The notes beneath the pieces were generated by a model. It worked only from the letters and a program-made list of their open reading frames with translations. It had not been told where the DNA came from and made no database searches. A program made the position numbers and the translations under genes. A stretch of DNA of 64,000 nucleotides from an uncultured Clostridia bacterium. Its GTDB lineage: Bacteria > Bacillota > Clostridia > Christensenellales > Borkfalkiaceae. The stretch covers positions 1-64,000 of the forward strand of contig CANQWX010000006.1 of assembly GCA_947627665.1 (NCBI GenBank), written 5' to 3'. Shown here in pieces: positions 23,181-32,412 of the stretch; the first letter of the stretch is position 1; each line of letters starts with the position of its first letter.

Positions 23181-24838
23181 ACGCCAAGAAATTTGCGAGC
23201 GTCTTTCTCGCCTCCAGCCTTCTTCTGCCCTCCTTCGGAATGCTTGCAGGCTGTTCGGGGGAAGAGGTCACCGTCCTGAAAGTTTACAATTGGGAAGAAT
23301 ACATCGACGAGGGCGGCAAAGACTCCTATGTGTACGACATGCTCCTCGACGAGGGAGAGGACCCCGACGAGGACGACGCTCCCCCCATCATCGAGGATTT
23401 TGAAACGTGGTATAAGGACACTTACGGCGAAGAGGTGAAAGTTTCCTACTCCACCTTCGGCACCAACGAGGACATGTACAACGAGCTGAAGCTCGGCAAC
23501 GTGTACGATCTCCTCTGTCCCTCCGACTACATGATCATGAAGCTCGCCAACGAGGTGAGGGAGGACGGCACCCCCTATCTCGAAAAATACGACGAGAGCT
23601 TCTTCGACCCCGAACGGGAAGTGAACGGAGAAAAGATCAACTACTACATCCGCAACGTTTCGCCCTACATCAAAAAGCAGTTCGAAACGAACGCGGGGCT
23701 GGAAACGCCCGAGGGCGAGCCACGTTGGAGCGAGTACGCCGCGGGCTACATGTGGGGCACGACGGGCTTTGTGTACAATCCCGAAGTACGGGACAAGCAG
23801 GGAAACCCCATCGATCTTGGGTCCCTTCTCGAAGAAAAGGACTGGCGGATCTTTATTGACTCCAACGTCAAAGGCTTGATCACAGCGAAAGACAACGTGC
23901 GCGACACCTATTTCGCGGCGCTCGGCGTCACCTACGAAGAGGGCGAAAACGGACTTTCGGCACTGCATGAGGCCTTCCTTTCGGGCGAGCTCTCGCAGGA
24001 GGAGTACACCAAGGAGATCACCCGCATCTTCAACAGAACGGACAGCGAAACGATCGACGCCGTCAAACCCGAGCTGATGAAGATCAAGGAGAACATCCAC
24101 AGCTTCGAAACGGACACGGGCAAGGCGGACATGGTGAACGGCACGATCTGGCTCAACTACGCGTGGAGCGGCGACGCGGTGTACGCCCTCAACGAAGCGG
24201 AGCTTGGCGAAACGGACCGCAACGGGAACACCGTCCCCGGCAGCGAACTGTATCTCAGCTATTATGTCCCCGAGGCAGGCAGCAATCTCTGGTTTGATGG
24301 TTGGGTCATGACGAAGCACGTCGCGGAGGACCCGAGCGGAAAGACAAAGCAGGCCGCGCAGGCGTTCGTCAATTTTATGTCCAGACCCGACAACGCGATG
24401 CGCAACAGCTACTACATCGGCTATACCTCCGTCATCTCGGGCGAGAACGACGAGATGCTCGACTACATCGACTGGCTCTACGGCGGGGAGGAGAACGAGG
24501 AAGATTTTTACGACCTCTCCTACTTCTTCGGGAGAGAGGCGGGCACGGTGGGCGTCTATGCGGACGAGGAGCAGCGCACGAGCCGCCAGCTCTATGCGCA
24601 ATTCCCGCCGCAGGAAGTCATCTCCCGCTGCGCCGTCATGGATTACTACCGCAAAGACGCGAGCGAGCGCATCAACGAGCTTTGGTCGCAGGTGAAAGCG
24701 GAGACCCTCGACACATGGGCGATCGTCGTCATCTGCCTCGTCGTCGTGGCGATCGCCCTCTTCACGGTGTTCGTCAAATTCGGCGGGAAGATCGACCTCT
24801 TCCGTCCCAAACCCAAAAAAGGCTATCATAAGGTGTAA
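23177..24838 (+). CDS. potD: polyamine-binding lipoprotein PotD with C-terminal membrane anchor
   Basis: A 553-residue extracellular substrate-binding protein. It starts at GTG 23177 (AGGAGG upstream). A lipoprotein signal ends in LAGC (Cys25). The mature part has PotD hallmarks: LKVYNWEEYIDEG, VSYSTFGTNEDMYNELK, LLCPSDYMIMKLANE and WGTTGFVYNPE. PotD is normally about 350 residues; this protein has acidic insertions (GEDPDEDDAPP) and a C-terminal extension ending in a predicted membrane helix (WAIVVICLVVVAIALFTVFV) with a basic tail. It thus appears anchored at both ends, which is unusual for a binding lipoprotein. Confidence 0.92.
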   Translation: MNAKKFASVFLASSLLLPSFGMLAGCSGEEVTVLKVYNWEEYIDEGGKDSYVYDMLLDEGEDPDEDDAPPIIEDFETWYKDTYGEEVKVSYSTFGTNEDMYNELKLGNVYDLLCPSDYMIMKLANEVREDGTPYLEKYDESFFDPEREVNGEKINYYIRNVSPYIKKQFETNAGLETPEGEPRWSEYAAGYMWGTTGFVYNPEVRDKQGNPIDLGSLLEEKDWRIFIDSNVKGLITAKDNVRDTYFAALGVTYEEGENGLSALHEAFLSGELSQEEYTKEITRIFNRTDSETIDAVKPELMKIKENIHSFETDTGKADMVNGTIWLNYAWSGDAVYALNEAELGETDRNGNTVPGSELYLSYYVPEAGSNLWFDGWVMTKHVAEDPSGKTKQAAQAFVNFMSRPDNAMRNSYYIGYTSVISGENDEMLDYIDWLYGGEENEEDFYDLSYFFGREAGTVGVYADEEQRTSRQLYAQFPPQEVISRCAVMDYYRKDASERINELWSQVKAETLDTWAIVVICLVVVAIALFTVFVKFGGKIDLFRPKPKKGYHKV

Positions 24839-24846
24839 AACTATGC

Positions 24847-24888
24847 AAAAAGGCGCCGCGCGGCATGTTTGCCGCGCGGCGCCTTTTT
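24847..24888. terminator. bidirectional terminator between potD and the ABC permease gene
   Basis: 18-bp perfect stem AAAAAGGCGCCGCGCGGC / complement with a 6-nt loop, giving a U-tract on either strand; it separates two convergent genes. Confidence 0.9.
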
Positions 24889-24898
24889 TAGGACCTTT

Positions 24899-25699
24899 TT
24901 ACACAACGAGATTGACTTTGTTCTTCAAAATATAGCGGATGAGGAAGAATCCCCCCACGTCGAACGCCGCGATGAGCAGGATAAAGAGCCAGATCACGAG
25001 ATGTCCCGAGATCATGCCCAGCTGCACGATGGGAATGAGAAAGAAGGACAGCAGAAGCCCGAGCGCAAACGACGAGCCGTAGTAAAGCCCGATGGTGATG
25101 ATCACCCTGCCCTTGGTAAAGAGCTGCCCGACGCTTGCGATGAGGAAGAGGTACACAAGCCCCGTCGGGATCAGGACGATGGCAAGCAGCACAAACTCCA
25201 CGACGAGCAGCGGCTCGGAGGACAAGAAGGCGGAAAGCGAGGGCCAAAGGGGCGAAAGCGTTTCCAAAATGCTATTGAACGTCGCCGTCGGAAGCCCGAT
25301 GAGCACGCTCAGCACGATCTCCGCGTCGCAGACGACCGTCACGACAAGCGCCGATAAAAACTTGGAAACGAGCAGCTGCGTGGGGGTCACGGGCAGGGAG
25401 AAGGTCAGATACCCTTCCCCCGTGAACAGGCTCTTGAAGTAGCGCACCAGGCAGGTCACCGCCCCCGCGACCGAGAGCGCCAACACGGAGAGATACCAGA
25501 ACGAACCCGTGGAAAGATTGGCGAGAGCAAGCCCGAACACGGACCCCACCGAAACGGGGCCAACGCCTTCCATGTCCATGTTGGCGGACATCTCGAAAAC
25601 AATGCGCGCCAGCACGCTCAACAGCCCTACCGCGATCATAAACCACATCAGAACGCGGAAAATGGCTCTCAGTTCGTGCTTCATGAGTTTTCCTACCAT
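24899..25699 (-). CDS. ABC-2 type membrane subunit (YtrB-type export module)
   Basis: A 266-residue membrane protein with about six helices, starting MVGKLMKHELRAIFRVLMWFM, the usual amphipathic lead-in of ABC-2 permeases that act on lipids, peptides or antibiotics. The real start is ATG 25699, with GGAGGTG upstream and a 7-nt overlap with the preceding ATPase gene. Substrate unknown. With 25693-26391 it forms a two-gene export module. Confidence 0.82.
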   Translation of the reverse strand: MVGKLMKHELRAIFRVLMWFMIAVGLLSVLARIVFEMSANMDMEGVGPVSVGSVFGLALANLSTGSFWYLSVLALSVAGAVTCLVRYFKSLFTGEGYLTFSLPVTPTQLLVSKFLSALVVTVVCDAEIVLSVLIGLPTATFNSILETLSPLWPSLSAFLSSEPLLVVEFVLLAIVLIPTGLVYLFLIASVGQLFTKGRVIITIGLYYGSSFALGLLLSFFLIPIVQLGMISGHLVIWLFILLIAAFDVGGFFLIRYILKNKVNLVV

Positions 25700-26391
25700 C
25701 GGAACACCTCCCTGAAAATGTCGTTGAGGTTCTTCCCCTCTCTTTCGCATAGCTCCTTCACAGGCTCGTTGAGCACCACCTGCCCGCAATTGAGAAAGAT
25801 CGCGTGCGTGAGAACGTTCTGGATGTCCCAGATCAGGTGGGTGCACAGGAAGATCGTCGCGTCCTCGGGCTTGTTGGAGAGAATGGTTTCGAGGATAAAG
25901 TCGCGCGCGGCGGGATCGACGCCCGCGATCGGCTCGTCGAGGATATAGAGCTTCGCATGGCGCGACATCGTAAGGATCAGCCCGAGCTTCTCCTGGTTGC
26001 CCTTCGAAAGCGTCTTGATCTTTTGGTTGGGCTGTATCCCGAGCCGCGAGAGCATCCCCACCGCCTTGTCGCGGTCGAAATCGGCAAAAAAGTCGGCGTA
26101 GTAGTTCACCTGCTGCTCCACCCGCATCCATTTGCTCAGATAATTCGCGTCGGGAAGATACGCCGTCACTGCCTTCGTTTCGGGCGAAGGGCGCTTGCCG
26201 TCCACGAGGATCTCGCCGCTCGTGGGCTGCAACATGCCCATGGCGAGCTTGATGAGCGTCGTCTTGCCGCTGCCGTTGGGTCCGAGCAGTCCCACGATAC
26301 CGCCCTGCCCGACGGCGAAGTCCACCCCCGCCAGTGCAGGAACATTGCCGTATCGGTGATAAAGACCGCGGCACTCCAAAATGTTTTCCAT
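25693..26391 (-). CDS. ABC transporter ATP-binding protein (YtrB/BcrA-like)
   Basis: A 232-residue ATPase. Walker A is GPNGSGKTT, the signature is degenerate (LSKGNQEKLGLILTM), Walker B is LYILDEPIAGVD and the switch region is LCTHLIWDI. The LPDANYLSKWMRVEQQVNYYADFF segment after Walker A resembles the YtrB family, whose operons often answer to cell-wall antibiotics. AAGGAGG precedes the ATG. A copy of the dispersed palindrome (26412-26434) lies in its 5' region. Confidence 0.88.
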   Translation of the reverse strand: MENILECRGLYHRYGNVPALAGVDFAVGQGGIVGLLGPNGSGKTTLIKLAMGMLQPTSGEILVDGKRPSPETKAVTAYLPDANYLSKWMRVEQQVNYYADFFADFDRDKAVGMLSRLGIQPNQKIKTLSKGNQEKLGLILTMSRHAKLYILDEPIAGVDPAARDFILETILSNKPEDATIFLCTHLIWDIQNVLTHAIFLNCGQVVLNEPVKELCEREGKNLNDIFREVFRW

Positions 26392-26411
26392 ATTTCCTCC
26401 TTTTTGTGAAT

Positions 26412-26434
26412 TATGTCACGCATAGTACTATGCT
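26412..26434. repeat. dispersed palindrome, copy b
   Basis: TATG-TCACG-CATAGTAC-TATGCT on the plus strand; read on the minus strand it is AGCATAGTACTATG-CGTGA-CATA, 21 nt before the ABC ATPase start. The remaining gap to the next gene holds only AT-rich TGCAAAATTT-like words; I see no clear promoter in it. Confidence 0.7.
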
Positions 26435-26481
26435 AACATGCAAAATTTCATGTTTCACCTGCAAATTTTCGGCTTGCAAGC

Positions 26482-27591
26482 TTATTTCCCGAACATGATC
26501 CGCTCGCTCGACAGCATCTTTGCGATCAGCCACACCAGGAGTGCGGTATAGATCAGGTTTGCCCCCACCGAGAGGAGGGACTGCCAGACGGGGAGTTCTC
26601 CGCCCAAGATCTTCCCCATGAAGAGCACGGCGTTGAGCACGGGAACGGCGATCACCCAATCGCCGAGGCTCGCGGCGGCGAGCGAAACGATGGACAGCAC
26701 CATGACGGCGATCATGATGACCCCCGTATAGCCCGACGCCTCCTTCACCGTGCGCGCCAGCGTGGAAACGGACGCGATCGCCGAAACGATGAGCGGCACA
26801 AAGCTCAAGATCAGCAGGAACAGAAGGGCGTAACTCCCGAAGCCGTACCCGCCGAGCACGCTGAGATCGGCGCCCATGAGTTTGGGCAGCGAGAACACCA
26901 CGCCGAGGAAGCTCGAAGCGGCGCCGATCGCCGCGACGCAGCTCAGAGGCAAAATCTTTCCGAGCGCGATGTGGGAACGCTTGACGGACGTCGCAAGGAT
27001 GGTCGCAAGCGTTCCGCGCTCCTTTTCCCCCGCCACCGATTCGAGTGTGACGGACATGCACGCCGAGAACACGAAGGTGACGACGAGGAAAGGAAGCAGG
27101 TTGGCAATGAACTGCTTTGCAAAGTTCTCCTCCGGCTCGAAGGAATGCGGCTCGACGGAGAAGGTGGTCGCCTGCGCGATGCCCTGCAAGACGGCGGAAG
27201 CGACGGTATAGAAGGACAGGCTCTCCTCCGAACCGCCGTACCAGATCTGCACCGAGTTCCCCGCAGCGGGCGTAAAGTTTTCCGAAAAGACGAGGAGCGC
27301 GCTCGCCTCGCCCTTTTGCACGGCGGCTTTCCCCTCCTCTTCCGAGGCAAAGATCAATTCCACGGTGGAGCCGCTTCCGTCCGCTTCGATCGCGTCTTTG
27401 ACGATCCCGGCATACTCCGCTCCCCCCGTCACATACACCTTATAATCGTACTTCTCCTGCGTGTTGACGAAAGAGCCGATGATGTTATAGAGCAGGAAGA
27501 TCACGATCCCCGGGAGCAAAATCGTGACGATGAGCCGCGGGTCGCGGAAAAAGCGGTGGAATTCCTTCTTGATGAGGGCGGCGAGTTTCAT
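26482..27591 (-). CDS. ABC-2 type permease, NatB-like
   Basis: A 369-residue membrane protein with one N-terminal helix, a ~130-residue external domain, and five or six C-terminal helices, the architecture of the NatB/ABC-2 (CcmB-like) permeases. The motif ESVAGEKERGTLATILATSVKRSHIALGKI is the hallmark coupling segment of the NatB group. It probably exports sodium or a drug with the ATPase encoded just upstream, whose stop overlaps its start by 4 nt. Confidence 0.87.
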   Translation of the reverse strand: MKLAALIKKEFHRFFRDPRLIVTILLPGIVIFLLYNIIGSFVNTQEKYDYKVYVTGGAEYAGIVKDAIEADGSGSTVELIFASEEEGKAAVQKGEASALLVFSENFTPAAGNSVQIWYGGSEESLSFYTVASAVLQGIAQATTFSVEPHSFEPEENFAKQFIANLLPFLVVTFVFSACMSVTLESVAGEKERGTLATILATSVKRSHIALGKILPLSCVAAIGAASSFLGVVFSLPKLMGADLSVLGGYGFGSYALLFLLILSFVPLIVSAIASVSTLARTVKEASGYTGVIMIAVMVLSIVSLAAASLGDWVIAVPVLNAVLFMGKILGGELPVWQSLLSVGANLIYTALLVWLIAKMLSSERIMFGK

Positions 27592-28376
27592 AAGACGTCC
27601 CCCTTGATCCCGCGGTAAATTTCAAAAAATCTCTCTTCGAGGCTCTTGCCGCCGCAAATTGCGTCCAAGGGGCCGTCCTCCGCCATCTTGCCGTCGATGA
27701 GGATCCCAACGCGGTCGCAGAGCTTTTCCACAAGGGAAAAGATGTGCGTGGAAAGAAGAACGCTTTTGCCCATGCGCTTAAGTTCCCCCAAAAAGTCGGT
27801 GACGACCTTCGCCGTGAGCACGTCAAGCCCGTTGGTGGGTTCGTCGAAGATGACGACGTCGGGGTCGTGCACGATGGAGATGACGAGCGAAACTTTCTGC
27901 TTCATGCCCGTGGAGAGGTCGGCGATCTTCACCTGCGAAAAGGCATCGATGCCGAAGCGGGAGAACAGTTCGCGCTTGCGTCCCGCAAGCGTTTCCTTGT
28001 CCACACCGTGCATCGCGCCGAAAAAATCAAAGAGATAATCGGGCGTAAAAAACCCTTCGAGCTTGAGTTCGCTCGTCAGAAATCCGACGCAGTCGCGCAC
28101 CGCCTGCGGCTCCTTCCGCACCGAATGTCCCAAAATGAATGCGTCCCCCTCGTCGGGCTTGATGAGGGTGGAGAGAATGCGCAGCGTCGTCGTCTTTCCC
28201 GCGCCGTTGGGTCCGAGCAAGCCGTAGATCTCTCCGCGGTATGCGGAAAAGGAAAGCCCGTCCACGGCGACCTTGCGGGAGAGCGACGTCTTTTCCGCCC
28301 TCTGCTGTTTGCGGGAGAGCGTGAACGTCTTTCTTAGGTTTTCCACCCGCACGATCTCGCCTGTGAAGAGATCCAT
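27588..28376 (-). CDS. ABC transporter ATP-binding protein, NatA-like
   Basis: A 262-residue ATPase with Walker A GPNGAGKTTTLRILSTLI, signature LSTGMKQKVSLVISI, Walker B VVIFDEPTNGLDV and switch LLSTHIFSLVEKL. This set matches NatA-type exporters. ATG 28376 (MDLFTGEIVRVENL) is chosen for its AAAGGAGG site; the longer frame has no support. There is a Lys/Arg-rich insertion (SRKQQRAEKTSLSRK) in the first lobe. Confidence 0.88.
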   Translation of the reverse strand: MDLFTGEIVRVENLRKTFTLSRKQQRAEKTSLSRKVAVDGLSFSAYRGEIYGLLGPNGAGKTTTLRILSTLIKPDEGDAFILGHSVRKEPQAVRDCVGFLTSELKLEGFFTPDYLFDFFGAMHGVDKETLAGRKRELFSRFGIDAFSQVKIADLSTGMKQKVSLVISIVHDPDVVIFDEPTNGLDVLTAKVVTDFLGELKRMGKSVLLSTHIFSLVEKLCDRVGILIDGKMAEDGPLDAICGGKSLEERFFEIYRGIKGDVL

Positions 28377-28458
28377 TCCATCCTCCTTTGGCGGGCAAAT
28401 GCCCTCCGAGGTATATATCAACGCAAAAATACCGCGATAAACGCGCGCGGAACGCAAT

Positions 28459-29682
28459 TCACTCCGCCAGCTTTTCCAGGATCGCGCGGCAGGCGAGCTT
28501 GCAGTGCTCGTAGGTCAGCCCGCCCTGAAAATAGGCGGTGTACGGCGCACGGATGGGCGCGTCGGCGGAAAGTTCGACGCTCGCCCCCGCCACAAAGGTC
28601 CCCGCCGCCATGATGACTTTGCAATCGTAGCCCGGCATATCCCACGCTTCCAATTTTACAAAGGAATCGACAGGCGACACGTCCTGCACCGATTGGATAA
28701 AACCGGTAAGCTCCCGTTCGGTGCGGAAGCGGATGGCGCGGGTGATGTCGGCGGGAAGTTTATCGAGTGCTGGGAAGTTCTCGTAGCCGAGCGCTTCCAT
28801 ACAGCCGCCGATGAGGAGCGACCCCTTTACCGCCTGCGCCACGACGTGCGGCGCGAGGAAAAATCCTTGGTAGAACGGCTGGTAGCCGTAGGCGTAAGAG
28901 CCGATCTCTCCGCCGACCGAGGGCGCGGTAAGGCGGTTTTCGCACAGCTGTGTGTAGCGCGCTCCGCCCGCGATATAGCCGCCCGTAGGCGCCAGCCCCC
29001 CGCCCGGGTTTTTGATCAAAGAACCGACGATGAGGTCAGCGCCGGCTTCGGTCGGCTCCCGTTTTTCCACAAATTCGCCGTAGCAGTTGTCGACGAAAAT
29101 ACAGCCTTCGAAGCCCTTTTCGCGCACAAAAGAGCACATTTGCCCAAGCTCTTCCACCGTAAAGGCGTCCCGCAGCTCATAGCCGCGCGAACGCTGGAGA
29201 TAGACCATCTTATATTGCCGTTCGGCGAGCAGCTCGCCCGCGCGGCGCAAGTCGGGTTTGCCGCTTGGCAAAAGCGGCAAAACGTCGCCTGTCACCCCGA
29301 AATCCTTGAGCGAACCGTTCCCCTCCCCCCAGATGACGCCGCGGATGGTGTCGTAGGGGATCCCCGTCAGAAACAGAACGCGGTCGCCGGGGCGAAGCAC
29401 GCCGAAGAGCGCCACCGTGAGCGCATGGGTCCCCGAGAGCAGCGCGGGGGAAACGATCGCCCGCTCCGCGCCGAAGGCGCGCGCATACACCCTGCCGAGC
29501 GTTTCCCGTCCCTCGTCCCCGTAGCCGTAACCGCTGGAGGGATTGAAGTGCCTCAGCGCGACGCGCTCCGCCTTGAAGGCGTTCAGCACTTTTTCCTGAT
29601 TGTAAAGCGCGATGTCGTCCGCCTCGGCAAACAGCGTGCCGAGGCGCGCCTCCTGCGCCAAGATCCTCTCATCTACCGTCAT
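28459..29682 (-). CDS. PLP-dependent methionine gamma-lyase family protein (YnbB-like)
   Basis: A 407-residue fold-type I aminotransferase-like enzyme of the family often annotated 'aluminium resistance protein' or YnbB. Clear features are the N-terminal HFNPSSGYGYGDEGRETLGRVYA, the PLP-phosphate region SGTHALTVALFG, the Asp-containing FVDNCYGEFVE, and the probable Schiff-base lysine in GSLIKNPGGGLAPTGGYIAGG. The true substrate is not known. It lies between miaA (14-nt overlap) and the natA-like gene. In many Firmicutes this gene is close to miaA/hfq, so the context is normal. Confidence 0.88.
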   Translation of the reverse strand: MTVDERILAQEARLGTLFAEADDIALYNQEKVLNAFKAERVALRHFNPSSGYGYGDEGRETLGRVYARAFGAERAIVSPALLSGTHALTVALFGVLRPGDRVLFLTGIPYDTIRGVIWGEGNGSLKDFGVTGDVLPLLPSGKPDLRRAGELLAERQYKMVYLQRSRGYELRDAFTVEELGQMCSFVREKGFEGCIFVDNCYGEFVEKREPTEAGADLIVGSLIKNPGGGLAPTGGYIAGGARYTQLCENRLTAPSVGGEIGSYAYGYQPFYQGFFLAPHVVAQAVKGSLLIGGCMEALGYENFPALDKLPADITRAIRFRTERELTGFIQSVQDVSPVDSFVKLEAWDMPGYDCKVIMAAGTFVAGASVELSADAPIRAPYTAYFQGGLTYEHCKLACRAILEKLAE

Positions 29683-30577
29683 ATATCTTACACACCTTTT
29701 CGGCGGCGCCCTCTGCGTCCTCGGGCGCGAGCCAAGATAAATTTTGCATTTTTTTGAAGAAAGTCAGCTGTCTTTTGGCGTAATTGCGGGTATTTTGCTT
29801 TATTATGTCTGACATAGTACTCTGCAAACCGCCGTTTTTCAAGAAGTCGACCACTTCTTTATAGCCGATCCCCTGCATGCACTGCGCGTTTTCGGGCACG
29901 CCGTCCGCAAGGAGCGCCCGCACTTCCTCCACCAGCCCCGCTTCGAGCATGGCGTCCACCCGCTTTCCGATGCGGGCATACAGCTCTTCCCGCGGATGAT
30001 CGTAGGCGACCGCGACAAAGGGGTAGCGCGGGGTAAGCCCGTCGTTTTGCTCGGATTTTTTTCTGCCCGTGAGTTCGTAGATCTCCAACGCGCGCACTAC
30101 CCTCTTCACGTCGTTTTCATGGAGAACCGCCGCGCTCTCGGGGTCCACCTCCCGAAGGCGCCTGTGGAGCGCCGCTCTCCCCTCCTCGCGGGCGATCGCT
30201 TCGTACTTTTTGCGCAGCTCCGCGGAGGCGGGGGTGCGCCCGAAACCGCTTTGATAGAGCAAAGCGTTCATGTAAAAACCCGTGCCGCCGCAGAGGACGG
30301 GCGTCTTGCCGCGGGCGAGAATGTCCTCGACGGCGGGAAGCGCAAGGCGTTCGAAGTCGCTCACCGAAAAGTTCTCCGTCGGCTCCACCACGTCGATCAT
30401 ATGGTGGGGAATGCCGCCGCGCTCGGCTTGGGTCGGCTTCGCGGTGCCGATGTCCAGCCGTTTATAGACGAGCAGCGCGTCGCAGGACACGATCTCGCCG
30501 TTCAGCCGCTTTGCGCACGCGACGGCGAGCGCCGTCTTGCCCGAGGCGGTCGGCCCGCAAACCGCAAGGAGTTTCAT
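29669..30577 (-). CDS. miaA: tRNA dimethylallyltransferase MiaA
   Basis: A 302-residue enzyme that prenylates A37 of tRNAs reading UNN codons. It has the P-loop GPTASGKTALAVA, DALLVYKRLDIGTAKPT (substrate loop), GGTGFYMNALLYQ and the C-terminal QNTRNYAKRQLTFF. Residues STMSDI, just before KQNTRNYAKRQ, are encoded by a copy of the dispersed palindrome (29804-29825) without breaking the frame. It overlaps mutL by 4 nt and provides the substrate for MiaB, encoded nearby at 35089-36417. Confidence 0.96.
   Translation of the reverse strand: MKLLAVCGPTASGKTALAVACAKRLNGEIVSCDALLVYKRLDIGTAKPTQAERGGIPHHMIDVVEPTENFSVSDFERLALPAVEDILARGKTPVLCGGTGFYMNALLYQSGFGRTPASAELRKKYEAIAREEGRAALHRRLREVDPESAAVLHENDVKRVVRALEIYELTGRKKSEQNDGLTPRYPFVAVAYDHPREELYARIGKRVDAMLEAGLVEEVRALLADGVPENAQCMQGIGYKEVVDFLKNGGLQSTMSDIIKQNTRNYAKRQLTFFKKMQNLSWLAPEDAEGAAEKVCKIYDGR
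29804..29825. repeat. dispersed palindrome, copy c (inside miaA)
   Basis: TATG-TCTGA-CATAGTAC-TCTGC on the plus strand. On the coding strand it reads AGTACTATGTCAGACATA, in frame as STMSDI. Confidence 0.7.
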
Positions 30578-32412
30578 ACGATCCTCTTAAAGAGCTTTTC
30601 AAGCTCCGATTTGCGGATCTTTACGCAGGCGGGGCGGCCGTGCGGACACTTGATGCCCATGTCGCCGTCCATCTCCCGCAGCAGGCTGCGCACTTCGCCG
30701 TCCGTGAGTTTTTCGCCTCCCTTGACCGCCGCCTTGCACGCCATGGTCGCCAGACGGTCTTTGAGTAGGTCGGGCAGTTTGATGACGCGAAGGGTGTCCA
30801 TGGAGGAGAGCACCTCGGCAAAGAACGCCTCGAGGTCCATGCCGAAGAGGTCGACGGGCACCGCGGAAACCTTGAAACTGTTCCCGAAATCCTCGATCTC
30901 GAAGCCGAAAGAGCGCAAAATATCGAGATTTTTGAGCAAAAACGCAAATTCCTGCCCGTTCGTATGCAGGATAAAAGGAAGCAGCATGGGCTGGGAGAGC
31001 GCGGCGCGCGTTTCGCATTTTTGGCGCAATCTGTCATAGAGAATGCGCTCGTGCGCGGCGTGCTGGTCCACAAGATAGGCCTCGTCGCCCGCCTCATAGA
31101 TGAGATAGGTGCGGAAAAGCTCCCCCTTGAACGCGAGGGTGTCGGGATCGAGCCTCTCCTGCTTCGCCTTGCTCTGCTCCAGGAGCTGCCGCCTGTTCTC
31201 CTCGAAATGGTCCTCTTCCTGCGGCAGGGGCGCGCGCACTTCGAGCGTCGCCGGCTTGGGTTCGCGGTAAGGAATGACCGAGGGCTTTCCGATGGGCGAA
31301 ATGTCGAATTGCAGCTCCTTTTTTGCCTCCGCATAGGACATAGAGGGCGTCTTTGCGGCGGGCGTGGCGCTCCCTTCCGCCGTCCCGCTTGCCGCTAAGG
31401 CGCGGGGCGGGTCCGCCACATATTCGAGCGCGCCCGAGCTGCCGTCGAGCACGGCGGAAACGACGGAGTACACGCTCCCGTAGATAACGCGGTTGTCGGC
31501 AAAGCGGACGTCCGATTTGTTGGGATGGACGTTGACGTCCACGATCTCCGCGGGAAGCTCCAAAAAGAGTACATAAAACGGGTACTGCCTCGTCATGAGG
31601 TAGTTTTTATAGGCATTGGCAACGGCGAGCGCCACCGTCTGGTTGACGACGTATCTCCCGTTGACGAACATGCTCTGATAGCTGCGGTTCGGCTTGTAAA
31701 AATTGCGGTCGCCGATAAATCCACGCAGGACGACGCCGTGACGGTCGGCGTTGATCTCGAAACATCTGCCGAGCACGTCCGCGCCGTACACCGCGGCGAT
31801 CGCGCTCTTCAGCCCGTCCCCGAAGGAGCGATAGCGCACCTTCCCGTTGATCAGATAGGTAAAGGAGATCGCGGGGCGGGAGAGGAGAAAGCGGGAAACC
31901 ATTCCCGTCACGTCCCCCTCTTCCTGCGCGTCGCTCTTCAAGAATTTGAGCCGCGCGGGCGTGTTGAAGAATAGCCCGTCGACGGTGACGCAGGTCCCCT
32001 TGGCGCCCCCCGCGGGTTGAGGCTCTCCCGTTTGTCCCCCCTCCGAAAGGAGGCTCCACGCCTCCCCTTCTTCCGTCTTGGAAACGATCTCCATTCTCGA
32101 TACGGAGGCAATGGAAGCGATCGCCTCGCCGCGGAAGCCGAGGGTCGAGATCGCCGCCAGGTCCTCCGCCGAGCGCAGTTTGCTCGTGGCATGCGGCAAG
32201 AATGCCGCCTTTAAGTCGCTTTTTTCGATGCCGCAGCCGTTGTCGGTGACGCGGATCCGCTTCTTCCCGCCCCCCTCGATCTCGATGCGGATCTCCGTGG
32301 CGCCCGCGTCGATCGCATTTTCCACGAGTTCCTTCACGACCGAATAGGGCCGATCGACGACTTCGCCCGCCGCGATGCGGTTGTAGACGTCGGGCGTCAA
32401 AACATGGATCAT
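30574..32412 (-). CDS. mutL: DNA mismatch repair protein MutL
   Basis: A 612-residue GHKL ATPase that couples mismatch recognition by MutS to strand incision. N-terminal motifs are RIAAGEVVDRPYSVVKELVENAIDAGAT, TDNGCGIEKSDL, HATSKLRSAEDL and TLGFRGEAIASIASVS. The C-terminal domain holds VDQHAAHERILYDRL, with the DQHAAHERI-type endonuclease region, and ends in the CPHGRP metal-binding motif, so MutL should nick DNA itself, as in other bacteria lacking MutH. ATG 32412 gives the standard MIHVLTPDV start. It overlaps mutS and miaA by 4 nt each. Confidence 0.97.
   Translation of the reverse strand: MIHVLTPDVYNRIAAGEVVDRPYSVVKELVENAIDAGATEIRIEIEGGGKKRIRVTDNGCGIEKSDLKAAFLPHATSKLRSAEDLAAISTLGFRGEAIASIASVSRMEIVSKTEEGEAWSLLSEGGQTGEPQPAGGAKGTCVTVDGLFFNTPARLKFLKSDAQEEGDVTGMVSRFLLSRPAISFTYLINGKVRYRSFGDGLKSAIAAVYGADVLGRCFEINADRHGVVLRGFIGDRNFYKPNRSYQSMFVNGRYVVNQTVALAVANAYKNYLMTRQYPFYVLFLELPAEIVDVNVHPNKSDVRFADNRVIYGSVYSVVSAVLDGSSGALEYVADPPRALAASGTAEGSATPAAKTPSMSYAEAKKELQFDISPIGKPSVIPYREPKPATLEVRAPLPQEEDHFEENRRQLLEQSKAKQERLDPDTLAFKGELFRTYLIYEAGDEAYLVDQHAAHERILYDRLRQKCETRAALSQPMLLPFILHTNGQEFAFLLKNLDILRSFGFEIEDFGNSFKVSAVPVDLFGMDLEAFFAEVLSSMDTLRVIKLPDLLKDRLATMACKAAVKGGEKLTDGEVRSLLREMDGDMGIKCPHGRPACVKIRKSELEKLFKRIV

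Noticed and set aside
23033-24829. 598-codon open frame antisense to potD
   Set aside because: Shadow of a well-supported lipoprotein gene; no ribosome-binding site or family features.
26392-26481. Promoter formed by the palindrome ahead of the ABC ATPase gene
   Set aside because: TACTAT and CATAAT could be -10 boxes, but no -35 at 16-18 nt matches the strong consensus seen elsewhere.
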